From Halobaculum saliterrae (GTDB lineage Archaea; Halobacteriota; Halobacteria; Halobacteriales; Haloferacaceae): a DNA stretch of 64,000 bases. The notes beneath the pieces were generated by a model. The model was not told the DNA's origin. It saw only the letters and a list, made by a program, of their open reading frames with translations, and did no database searches. How positions within the stretch are numbered: the first letter of the stretch is position 1; every line of letters begins with the position of its first letter. The stretch spans positions 37,830 through 101,829 of the forward strand of contig NZ_WUUS01000013.1 of NCBI RefSeq assembly GCF_009831625.1, written 5' to 3'. The position numbers and the translations under genes were made by a program. Below, piece by piece: positions 1 to 9,100 of this stretch.

Positions 1-849
1 AATGGAAGCGCACGAGTGCGTGGCGTCTGGCGGTTCTACACCGCCCGGAACACCAACTGGGATACACTCGTCAGGTCAAACCGGACCGACAGCGCCACCG
101 TCGAGTCGGATGCGATCCCTGTGTACGTCCATGCATATCCATCACGGATCGGCCCGCGTGCCGAACCAGTTCGCGATGGCCCAGAAATCATCGACACCTG
201 GGGCACTGACCGACCGTCTCCGGACGGCACTCTCGGTGAGAACATCAACATCGACATCGTCAACCAGTCGTACACGACGACGTACGGCGTCGCAGTTCGC
301 GCGGAGACCGTCGACCGCGACGCGCTCCAGGTAGCGGGGATCGTGCGGGGTGTGAACGCCTCGATTGTGGCACCTGATGCTGGCTCAGAGCGGCAGCTCC
401 GGCGCAGTAATCTGACTGTTGAGGTGCTCCAGCAAAACGAAAGTCAGGCCACACTCCGCATCGAGCTCCGGGATAACGAGACCGGCGCACCAATCGTGCT
501 CAGCGATCCCGACCGACGATATCCGATCGGCGGGAACACTCGCAACGGCTACATCACCGTCGCGGAGCAACGTGTCGAGACCAACGCCTCCGGGGTGGCG
601 ATCGTGACGATCGACGAGCCGGGGATCTACACGGCACGGTACCATCCGGGTTCGTGGCTCGGGCACAACCCCGCGTATGTGAGTGCGACGGCTACTGCTC
701 GCTGGCATCCGCTTGGAACCATCGACGGTTGGTTCGCATTCATTTTCGAGGTCGGCTGGCAGCTCATCCCGTTTCTTGTGATGTTCTACGCAGGCAAGCG
801 GCTCCTCCGAATGCTCGGTCCAGAAGACATCTTCCAACGGAACCCATAG
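1..849 (+). CDS. Membrane-anchored extracytoplasmic protein of transfer operon (5' partial)
   Basis: The reading frame is open to the left edge, so the true start lies outside the window; a GTG at 16 is only an internal candidate. What is visible is a long soluble region rich in beta-type sequence and acidic residues, then one hydrophobic segment near the C-terminus (around GWQLIPFLVMFYAG) and a short basic tail. This suggests a large domain outside the cell anchored by one C-terminal helix. The stop lies 3 nt before the next gene, so it belongs to the transfer-apparatus operon running to 10434. I do not recognise a family. A structural or adhesin-like part of the conjugation apparatus is an inference from context. 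Confidence 0.7.
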   Translation, partial: NGSARVRGVWRFYTARNTNWDTLVRSNRTDSATVESDAIPVYVHAYPSRIGPRAEPVRDGPEIIDTWGTDRPSPDGTLGENINIDIVNQSYTTTYGVAVRAETVDRDALQVAGIVRGVNASIVAPDAGSERQLRRSNLTVEVLQQNESQATLRIELRDNETGAPIVLSDPDRRYPIGGNTRNGYITVAEQRVETNASGVAIVTIDEPGIYTARYHPGSWLGHNPAYVSATATARWHPLGTIDGWFAFIFEVGWQLIPFLVMFYAGKRLLRMLGPEDIFQRNP

Positions 850-852
850 TCC

Positions 853-1689
853 ATGACTAGAAACCACCCACACATCAGTCGGCGAACCGCCCTCCGAACA
901 GTCGCAGGTGCCGCCCTCGTGAGCGTCGCTGGCTGTCTGAACGACAATGGCGGTTCTGGGACGCCTGGTGACGGAACGACCTCTCCAGATGGCAACGGCC
1001 CACTCACGCGTATCGCTGTTGAGGGGACAACACTCGTCGTCGAACTCTCCGAAGAGGCCGATATCGACCAAGTCAACCTCATCCAGCCGAACGGCGAGCT
1101 ATTCGGGAAGCGTGACGTAGCCGCAGGTGCTCAGCAGGTCACGTTCGAGATTGGCACCGCGTATGCGCCCGGTGAGTACCGCGTACTCGCGTTGAAAGGC
1201 GAGGAGACAGTAGTTGAGACCACGACTGAACTCCGTCCCGAGATTCAGATACAGGATGTTGGACTCTATCGAAATAATCCAGATAAGCCGTGGGACGAAG
1301 TCTATGGTGAGAGCGAGACTGACCGGATCAAGAATGGCGAGGCATTCGTCACGGTAGAGAACACAGGAAGTGGTCCGGAAGCGATAACTGAACTAATCTT
1401 CTCGGAGGACGTTCCCAATCCAATTGAGAATCCCAGAGGCAGTGGGATGCACGAAACCGACCAGGTAGTGGTCTCCCCTGGCGAGACGGCCGACCTGTTC
1501 AGTAATTCGTTCCCGTTCGGTTCAGAGAGTGAGGACGGAATGGGGTGCTCCCCAGATGGTAACAGCGGCCAGTTCACGGTTATCGTCGAGACCCGAGTCA
1601 AAGGCAATCGAGTAACGAGTACCTACGATGTCCAGTATTCCGGGTCTGACGAGATGACTGACTGTGAGGTCACGATTACGGAGGCCTAA
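853..1689 (+). CDS. Tat-exported lipoprotein
   Basis: 278 aa. The N-terminus holds a twin-arginine signal (SRRTALRTVAGAALVSVAGC): an RR pair, a hydrophobic stretch and a lipobox-type VAGC with the Cys at about residue 31. The protein should therefore be folded in the cytoplasm, exported by Tat and lipid-anchored outside, as is usual for haloarchaeal lipoproteins. A Gly/Ser/Thr/Pro-rich linker follows, then two beta-rich segments. The gene sits 3 nt after the upstream stop and 2 nt before the next start, so it is translated as part of the transfer operon. Its position among membrane and ATPase genes suggests an outer component of the secretion or mating apparatus. No specific family is recognised. 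Confidence 0.8.
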   Translation: MTRNHPHISRRTALRTVAGAALVSVAGCLNDNGGSGTPGDGTTSPDGNGPLTRIAVEGTTLVVELSEEADIDQVNLIQPNGELFGKRDVAAGAQQVTFEIGTAYAPGEYRVLALKGEETVVETTTELRPEIQIQDVGLYRNNPDKPWDEVYGESETDRIKNGEAFVTVENTGSGPEAITELIFSEDVPNPIENPRGSGMHETDQVVVSPGETADLFSNSFPFGSESEDGMGCSPDGNSGQFTVIVETRVKGNRVTSTYDVQYSGSDEMTDCEVTITEA

Positions 1690-1691
1690 CG

Positions 1692-2807
1692 ATGGTTGAT
1701 CTCATTGACGTCGTCCTTGAGGGTATCAAAGGTGTCGTTGATTGGTTCATCGGGTTGTTCATGGACGGTCTCAGGTCGGGGTATGAGACTCTGACTGAGG
1801 GAATGTTCGGAACCCCGACCCCAGAGACGAACGGAGCATTTGTCTTCGGTGAGCCGACCAATGCACCCTGGCCAGCGATCCACGATGCCCTCATCGGCGG
1901 CGAAATCATGCTGGTCGCCCTTTTGCTTCTCGTGATGAGCGTCCAGGGGCGTCACACGGTTCGGATCTTCAATATTGGAAGTACCTACGAAGCCCGAAAA
2001 ACGAAGAAGACGGCCTGGGTTGGAGCCTTTCTGATTATCACATGGTACTGGGTTGGGACTCTCGCGCTCTACCTCGTCGACGGATTCACCATTGCACTGA
2101 TGCCGGAGCTTTCCTCCGTAGCCTCGGCAATGCTTCAATTCTTGGGTGCAGCCATCACAAACCCAGGGCTGGGACTATTGTTCGCCGTGATTGGTGGGTT
2201 CTCGATGTGGGCGCTGGAGGCGCTGTTCTACATCCGGATGATTCTGCTCTATGTCTACCTGTACGGAATGCCGATTGCATTTGCACTGGCCTACGGAAAT
2301 ATTCCGGTCGTATCCGATATCGCGATGGGATTTTGCAAACGGTTTGTCCCGTTGGCTGTCCTCCCGCTCCCCGCAGCGATGGTTCTCAAGGGCTATGATC
2401 TAATCTACAGCGGTAGGACACTGACGCCAGGAACTGCGTTCCTCAAGTACCTCGTGGCTGCGTCGCTCCCACTGGTCGCCCTCTATATCACGTGGAAGAC
2501 GTTCAAATACGCGACGCCGTTGACGGCCAAAGTCGTCGGTGGTGCGACGAAAGGCGCAGCACTCGTTGGCGGTGTCGCCGCTGGAGCCTACGTCGGTGGC
2601 GCCGGCGTCGCGACGACCGCCGCTCGGTGGGGGCCGAAAGCCGCCGCTGGCCACGCCGTCGCGCAAAAAGCAGCTGCTCGCGGTGGGCATGGAGGAAACG
2701 ATGGCGGAACGCCGTCGTACCGTCGAACAGAGAATGACCCTGGTGGAGCGACAGCGGAATCGGCGAGTGACGACCGTGGGATGGAGTTTGATCGAGGAAT
2801 CCACTAA
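1692..2807 (+). CDS. Polytopic membrane protein, TrbL/VirB6-like position
   Basis: 371 aa with about six hydrophobic segments, at roughly residues 68-84, 109-130, 155-175, 178-200, 217-232 and 250-265. A Gly/Ala-rich hydrophobic stretch (about 280-310) and a polar, disordered C-terminal tail follow. Number of membrane segments, tail and position just before a VirB3/VirB4-like pair match the inner-membrane channel proteins of type IV secretion systems (VirB6/TrbL). Sequence identity with that family cannot be judged by eye, so the role is inferred from topology and synteny. The start ATG is 2 nt after the lipoprotein stop and the stop is 2 nt before the next ATG. Confidence 0.7.
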   Translation: MVDLIDVVLEGIKGVVDWFIGLFMDGLRSGYETLTEGMFGTPTPETNGAFVFGEPTNAPWPAIHDALIGGEIMLVALLLLVMSVQGRHTVRIFNIGSTYEARKTKKTAWVGAFLIITWYWVGTLALYLVDGFTIALMPELSSVASAMLQFLGAAITNPGLGLLFAVIGGFSMWALEALFYIRMILLYVYLYGMPIAFALAYGNIPVVSDIAMGFCKRFVPLAVLPLPAAMVLKGYDLIYSGRTLTPGTAFLKYLVAASLPLVALYITWKTFKYATPLTAKVVGGATKGAALVGGVAAGAYVGGAGVATTAARWGPKAAAGHAVAQKAAARGGHGGNDGGTPSYRRTENDPGGATAESASDDRGMEFDRGIH

Positions 2808-2809
2808 CA

Positions 2810-3931
2810 ATGTCAGCAGATCAAGACGCGGCCGCACGGCGCATCATGGATCAGTTCGGCGAGGAGAGTCGCATCCCATATCTCAATATCGAGGAAGGAG
2901 ACGTCGGCATGCTCATCGCCTTCCCCATTATTGGGCTGTTTATCGCGGGCCTCACCGGGATTGAGTCGCTTGCCCTCCCGTTCGTCGCTGGCGGGCTTGG
3001 CTTTGGCGTCGCCGTCATCTACGTCTCACCAACCCACCTGAACGCCTGGACGTGGACCAAAGACGTCTATCGGTACCTCAAACGGCCGCAGGTCACGTTC
3101 AGTGCGCCCGCCGACGCCGACACGAGTACCAACGAATCAGAGCGCAACGAGGGCGGACTCGCGAACTACACGCCGTTCAAGCCGGACGAGCGAACGCAGG
3201 ATCTCACCAACATCAAGCGGGCGTGGCCGGGCGCTGGTGCCATCCAGCGTGAAGACGGCGCGATGGAGGCGTTCATCGAGATCGATCCGGCCAACATGGA
3301 CTTCGCGATGTCCGACGACTGGGCGCAGCTCCAGGACGCTGGCGAAGAGTTCGCCAACAAAGAGCTGGACTCGAAGCTCAAACTCCACGCCACAACCCGT
3401 TCCTTCCCCGTCGAGCAGATCACCGAGACCATCGAAGATCGACTCACTAACGAAGACGTCACAGAGAACCCGATCTTCCGGGAACTCCTCGAAGAATATC
3501 GGGAAGCACGGCCGAAGGAGATGCGTGACCGGGGTATTCAGCAGGTCCGGTACTACATCGGCGTTGAAGTCAGTCCGATAGAGGTCTACGACCGCTTCCG
3601 CGACGAGGGCACCCCCGCAGAGAAGCTGACGCAGTTCCCCGTCATCGGGTTCCTGTTCAACCCGTTCGTGACCCGCCGCGAGGACCTCACCGACGTCGAG
3701 CGCCGTGCCCAGATGTTCGAGAAACTCGACAGTCGCGTCAACGACGTTCGCTCCGAGTTCATCCAGCAGGCGTCGGGGTGGTCCGCACGCCGGCTCAGCA
3801 CGGTCGAGCTGTTCGTTCTGAATATGGACTTCTGGAACGGCCGCGAACATGACTACGACGAGGCGGAACGTGTCGTTCGCGACCAATCGATCATCGGCCA
3901 CTCGCGCCGGGAGGACCCACACGATGCGTAA
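2810..3931 (+). CDS. Two-TM transfer protein upstream of VirB4 (VirB3/PrgI-like N-terminus)
   Basis: 373 aa. After a short cytoplasmic start (IPYLNIEEGD) there are two adjacent transmembrane helices at about residues 30-72, then a soluble domain of about 280 aa with charged helices. A two-helix hairpin placed directly before the VirB4 ATPase is the layout of VirB3 or PrgI-family proteins. Here it is fused to a large cytoplasmic region resembling the N-terminal part of VirB4-type proteins. The 3' end overlaps the VirB4-like gene by 8 nt (ATG at 3924, stop at 3929-3931), implying translational coupling and probably a stoichiometric complex. The exact function is unproven. Confidence 0.7.
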   Translation: MSADQDAAARRIMDQFGEESRIPYLNIEEGDVGMLIAFPIIGLFIAGLTGIESLALPFVAGGLGFGVAVIYVSPTHLNAWTWTKDVYRYLKRPQVTFSAPADADTSTNESERNEGGLANYTPFKPDERTQDLTNIKRAWPGAGAIQREDGAMEAFIEIDPANMDFAMSDDWAQLQDAGEEFANKELDSKLKLHATTRSFPVEQITETIEDRLTNEDVTENPIFRELLEEYREARPKEMRDRGIQQVRYYIGVEVSPIEVYDRFRDEGTPAEKLTQFPVIGFLFNPFVTRREDLTDVERRAQMFEKLDSRVNDVRSEFIQQASGWSARRLSTVELFVLNMDFWNGREHDYDEAERVVRDQSIIGHSRREDPHDA

Positions 3932-6131
3932 TGTTATTCTCCAGACCGGTGGTGGTGCGCTTGGCTCCGTCGCCGGGTGGCTCCAGAATCTGACGCCAGC
4001 AGAGAGTGCAGTACTTGCCCTTGCAGTGGGTCTCGGCCTTGGCGTCGGTAGCAAGCACCTCTGGGACTGCTTCACTGCGGACGATGAACCAGACGTGGAC
4101 TTCACCGATGTCCTCGACGAGGAGACACTCAAAGAAGGCGAGGCCGAACGCAAGCTCCTCGACGACATCTCCGAGTCGCACAAGACCGTCACCGCGCCCG
4201 GAGCTGTCGAGTGGGAAACGCGAGCCGCACGGGTCGGCGAGCAGTGGACAACGACACTGTACATCGCTAACTATGCCGACTATCCCAACGACGGATATCT
4301 GAGCGACCTCTTCGAGATGACCGACGTCCAGTTCGATCTGACGGCCCACATCACGCCGAAAAATCAAGAGCGGGCCCGGAACGAACTGCAAGACATCGCG
4401 GACGACCTCCAGGTCGATGCTGACCTCGAACAGAGTATCCGGAGCGCGTATCTCCAAGAGCGCGCCAACGAGGCCGCAGCGACGTACAAGGCCGTCGAGA
4501 ACGGTGCGAACGTCTTCGACCAGGGGATGTTCATCACGGTCCGGGCCGACGAGAAGGACGAGCTCAGAGACGCCGTCCAGACCGTCAAGAGTGCGCTCCG
4601 CGACGACCCGGCGAACCTCACGCCGAAGACCGCAATTTGTCGGCAGGACCTCGCCCTCCAGTCCGCCGCGCCCATCGGCGACAACGAATTCGGGCGGACA
4701 TCAATCGCACTCGGCGGGGCCGTCGGCGCACTGCTGTCCTCGCCGCACAACGCGACGATCCTCGAGGAGGGCGGAGTGGAGTTCGGGATTCACAAGGACA
4801 ACCAGAGCCCCGTGGTCATCGACCCGTTCGCCCGGGACAACGGGTACGCGATGTTCACCGTGGGCGACACCGGCTCGGGGAAATCGTTCAGTTCAAAACA
4901 GAACTTCATCCGCTCCATCGAGCAGAGCAAGGACCGTATCGGCATCATCCTCGAGCCGTTGAACAACTGGGCGGGGGTCTCAGAGGCGCTCGACGCCAAG
5001 CGAATCACCGTCGGCGGGACGCTCGGGCTGAACCCCTTGGAGATCCGCGAGACGCCCGAACACGTCCAGCGGGCGATGGGCGAGGACGCAAGCCCATTCA
5101 ACGAGAAGCTCGACGACGCCATGAGCTTCCTCACGAACTTCTTCGCGCTCCGCGGCATCTCGTTGGGCGACCGCCGGACGACGCTCGAACTCGGGCTCAA
5201 GCGGGCCTACAAGCGTCAGGGCATCACCGACGACATCTCGACGCACGACAATCCGAGTCCGACCATCCGCGAGATGATGGACGTCTTCGAGGACATGGTT
5301 GACGACCCTGAGGAGTTCGTCGTTCGATCCGACGAAGAGGCAGGGAAGATCAAAGAGGACGCGACGTGGCTGCTCGATCAGCTCCGCCCCTTCGAGGACG
5401 ACGGTCGCCACGCCAACCTCGGCCAGGAGTCCGACTTCGACATTCGGGACGAGAAGGTCATCTACCTCGACCTCGCCCAGCAGGAGGGGAGCGTCGACAG
5501 CAGTACGGCGCTGACCATGCAACTGCTCATCTCGCTGGTGTACGAGCGCGCGAAAGTCTCGGAGAAGGAGGTCGTGTTCTACATCGACGAGGCGCGCTAC
5601 ATCATGCAGGACGCCGCGAGTCTGGCGTTCCTCGAAACAGTGTTCCGGCACCACCGCCACCACGACCTCTCGATCCGGCTGGTCACCCAGACCGTCGACG
5701 AGTTCTTCGAGCACGCCGAGAGTGAGGCCATTCTCGACCAGTGTGCGGTCAAGCAGTTCCACCGCCTCGACGGGATGGATGATGAGTGGGCCGACGAGTT
5801 CGGGCTGAACTACGCGCAGATGCGGTTCGTCCAGGACGCCGTGCCCGGCAACGAGGACGCCGGCTTCTCCGAGGCCCTCGTGGGCGTCGACGGCGAGTGG
5901 CGCGGCATCCAGGTCAAAGCGATGCCCAAAGAGAAGCAAGTCATCGACTTCGAGCCAACCGAGCAACGGCGATCCTCGCTCCCTGGTACTGGCGAGGATG
6001 CTGTAGACGCGGACGTGCAGGCGTTCCAAGACGATATTGAAAGCCGAGCGACCGACAACGGACAACGCCCACCAGAGCAGACGCCAGCAGAGACTGATGG
6101 TGGCGCAGCGGGAGGTGACGAGGATGCGTGA
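3924..6131 (+). CDS. VirB4/HerA-superfamily transfer ATPase
   Basis: 735 aa from the ATG at 3924, which is preferred over upstream in-frame starts because it gives the same 8-nt overlap seen at the 3' end. A hydrophobic segment lies at about residues 20-38. The ATPase core has a Walker A motif (GDTGSGKS, about residues 314-321) and a Walker B motif (VVFYIDEAR, about 549-557), followed by a conserved TQT arginine-finger-type region. VirB4 proteins are hexameric P-loop ATPases that energise assembly and substrate transport in type IV secretion. Length and N-terminal domain fit this family better than a chromosomal HerA repair helicase. It overlaps the next gene by 8 nt. Confidence 0.88.
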   Translation: MRNVILQTGGGALGSVAGWLQNLTPAESAVLALAVGLGLGVGSKHLWDCFTADDEPDVDFTDVLDEETLKEGEAERKLLDDISESHKTVTAPGAVEWETRAARVGEQWTTTLYIANYADYPNDGYLSDLFEMTDVQFDLTAHITPKNQERARNELQDIADDLQVDADLEQSIRSAYLQERANEAAATYKAVENGANVFDQGMFITVRADEKDELRDAVQTVKSALRDDPANLTPKTAICRQDLALQSAAPIGDNEFGRTSIALGGAVGALLSSPHNATILEEGGVEFGIHKDNQSPVVIDPFARDNGYAMFTVGDTGSGKSFSSKQNFIRSIEQSKDRIGIILEPLNNWAGVSEALDAKRITVGGTLGLNPLEIRETPEHVQRAMGEDASPFNEKLDDAMSFLTNFFALRGISLGDRRTTLELGLKRAYKRQGITDDISTHDNPSPTIREMMDVFEDMVDDPEEFVVRSDEEAGKIKEDATWLLDQLRPFEDDGRHANLGQESDFDIRDEKVIYLDLAQQEGSVDSSTALTMQLLISLVYERAKVSEKEVVFYIDEARYIMQDAASLAFLETVFRHHRHHDLSIRLVTQTVDEFFEHAESEAILDQCAVKQFHRLDGMDDEWADEFGLNYAQMRFVQDAVPGNEDAGFSEALVGVDGEWRGIQVKAMPKEKQVIDFEPTEQRRSSLPGTGEDAVDADVQAFQDDIESRATDNGQRPPEQTPAETDGGAAGGDEDA

Positions 6132-9100
6132 GTACCTTCGCGTGACGCCAACCTCCGAACGGCTCACTCCGGAGCGTCTGCCGCAGGCACTGGAGAGCCT
6201 CCACAAACTGACCTCAACGGACTCGGCAGGGCTAGCTGACAAACTCAACCCGCTACATAGCGACACACCGCTACGCTTCGAATTCCTCGCGCTCAGTGAG
6301 GGGAAAGATGACCCCGTCGAATTCTACTACGGTGCAGACGACCACTTGGATACCCTTGAGAAACGGCTCCGGTCGATCTATCCCGAGACATTCGATATCG
6401 AGCGCACCGAGGTCGACATCGCATCCCGACTCGTACAGCCTGTCGAATTCGACCGCGAGACATTCGTTGAGCACTATGAGTCAGGCGAGCTCACGTACGA
6501 ATTCGGCCCTGACGAGCAATACGAGAGTGGCACTGACGACAACAATCAAGCGGGGCCAGGGGATGCCGAATCAGTCGCGGATGGAGGAACGGTCGGCGAC
6601 CAGTTTCCCGACCACTTCATTGAGATTGGCGATACTGCCCTCGAACTCGCCCCACCAGATGCGATTCCCGAGGATGAGCCACTCACGACGCTTGCCAAAC
6701 CAACGGTAACATCGGAGGGGAGGATACTCGCCCGGCCAGCGACCGAATCTGTCTCCCCACTCGGCGTGCGGTGGCAGGGGTCGGCGACTCGGAAGCAGGA
6801 CTGGATGACCTCACTCTCGCCATTTACTGCCGACGACGAAGCAGAACTCCCCGCGGTCGATCAGCCAGGGGGTGCGCTCGCGTCGCTCGTCGACCACCTG
6901 ATGGAGGCGACAGCACCAGTAGCGTTCCAAGTCGTCTTCCAACGACGCGAGAGCTGGCAGTCCGATGCCGACCTTCGCAAAGAAGATGTCATCGACGGAC
7001 GGGACACACTCGCCCAGGAGATTATTGGCTCCCTTTTCGAACTCGACGATCGGTCGGAGAGTCGGGATAGAAACCAGCTGAGCGACGCGGTTGCAAAACG
7101 TGTCGCAGCAATCGAGGCGAAAAATCCGAAGCGCTCGTTCACCGCGAACATCCGAGCAATCGGGATTCCATCTGATAGTGACGGTCGCGATGATCTCGGT
7201 GAGCGAATGCAATCACTGGTCCCGGTATTCGACCCGCTTGACGGGCCGTACTACCAGGTTGCAGCCGAACGAATACGTGACAGCGGCTTGCGGGCAGCCA
7301 CAAAAGAACGGAACGCACGAGCGGCGCTGCAGCGGCTCTTGGATCGTGAGATCACGACCGGTCGTGGGACGACCCGACCGGAGTTCGTCCTGAGTGGTCG
7401 AGAACTCGCGCACTTCGTACTCGTCCCCTCCTCGGAGCAGCTTACTGTCGAGGGGGCACGTGGGACGCGTGCGGAACAGCAGAGTCGGAATCCGTTGCCC
7501 CGTCCGCACCAGGACCTTATGGGTGAGTTCCGAGACGGGATGGCAATCGGGTATGCCCTCGACGACACCGGCGAGGCCGAAGACGTGCCGACACACATTC
7601 CACCCGGACTGTTGCCCACTCATTACGGCCGGTTCGGAACAACCGGCTCTGGGAAATCGAAAGCCCTCATCAACGATATGCTGTCGCTGTACGACAACAC
7701 CGAGGGTCCGACGATCCTCATCATCCCGAAGAACGACGATATGGCCCAGAATTATATGCGGGCTCACGCGCGTCAGTTCGGAATGACCGACCTCGAAGAG
7801 AACGTCGTCCACTTCACAATCCCGGACGTGCTCCCCGGGTTCTCGTTTTTCGATCTCGAACCGTCGATGGAGAGCGGACGGCGCCGCGAAGACGCCGTCC
7901 AACGGAAGGCCGACCACTACGAAGAGATTTTGAAGCTCGTGATGGGAACCGACCGCTACGAGCGGGCGACTGTGGCCCCGACTCTCATCAAGACGCTCAT
8001 CAAGGCACTATTCGACGAGGAATACGGGCGTGAAAACGGGCTGTACCGAGCGTCGACGGACTACTTCGCCCACCGACAGCTCGAACACGTCGTCGACCAG
8101 CTCTGGGAGGCCGGGCCACCGAACGAGAACATCGGCGACGCCCCACGGTCGAGCGACGAGGAAGTCACGCGGACGATTCGACGGCAGCTCCAGTTAGATC
8201 CAAACACCTTCGCGAACGTGATGGGTGGTGTCGGAAACCGCCTTGCGTACATTTCACAGGATACGCACCTGCGGCAGATCTTCAACAATACCGAGAACCA
8301 GTTCGACTTTCGGGATGTCCTCGACGAGGATACGGTCATCCTCTTCGACCTCGGCGACCTCCGCGACGACGCCGCCCGGATCATGACCGGTGTGATCCTG
8401 ACCAATCTCGATGCAGCTCTCAAGGACCGCAAACAGGCCCTCTCCCAGCGCTCGGACGACTACGTCGTGAACTTGCTCGTCGACGAGGCAGCGTCGGTCG
8501 TGGTCTCCGACATCATGAATGATCTCCTCGAGAAAGGCCGGGGATTCCGGCTCTCTGTTGGCCTGTCGATGCAGTTCCCCGAACAGATGGAGGCTGAAGG
8601 TGGGCGGAAGATCTACCTGAATGCTCTGAACAACATCGGCAGTTCACTCATCGGGAAAATCAACGTCGACCGGGAACTGGCGCGAGCGATGGCCCACGAA
8701 GAGATGGACCCCGCAGATTTCGCCAATCGGATCCGTTCGTTGCCGCGCGGAGAGTGGATCGCCAGCTTACCAAGCCCGACGTTCGGTGAAACGGGGCCGT
8801 ATCCGTTCAGTCTCGAACCACTCCCGATTCCACCGGGCCACCCCGAGAGCGAATCCCCGCTCACTGAGCGTGAAGAGGCGCAGTTCACTGAGACCCTCTC
8901 CTCGATGCACGAGCACATCAGTGACGAACACGGCGTGCCGGCCGCAACAGACGCCTCAACAACGAGAACACCGACCGACGGACACGAGGTGCTCGATATC
9001 GGGAGCGACGACCTGGACGTTGCGATTGCGAAGGTGGTTCGGAGTCTTCAGCTCCAAGAGGGGTGCCGCGAGGAGAACGGCTGGGTGGCCGTTGAAGCAG

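Noticed and set aside
4980..6266. Long minus-strand open frame (428 codons) opposite the VirB4-like gene
   Set aside because: It is a GC-rich antisense shadow with Leu/Val/Glu/Asp-biased composition, no motif and full overlap with a clear gene. The same applies at 9184-10017 and 43290-43934.
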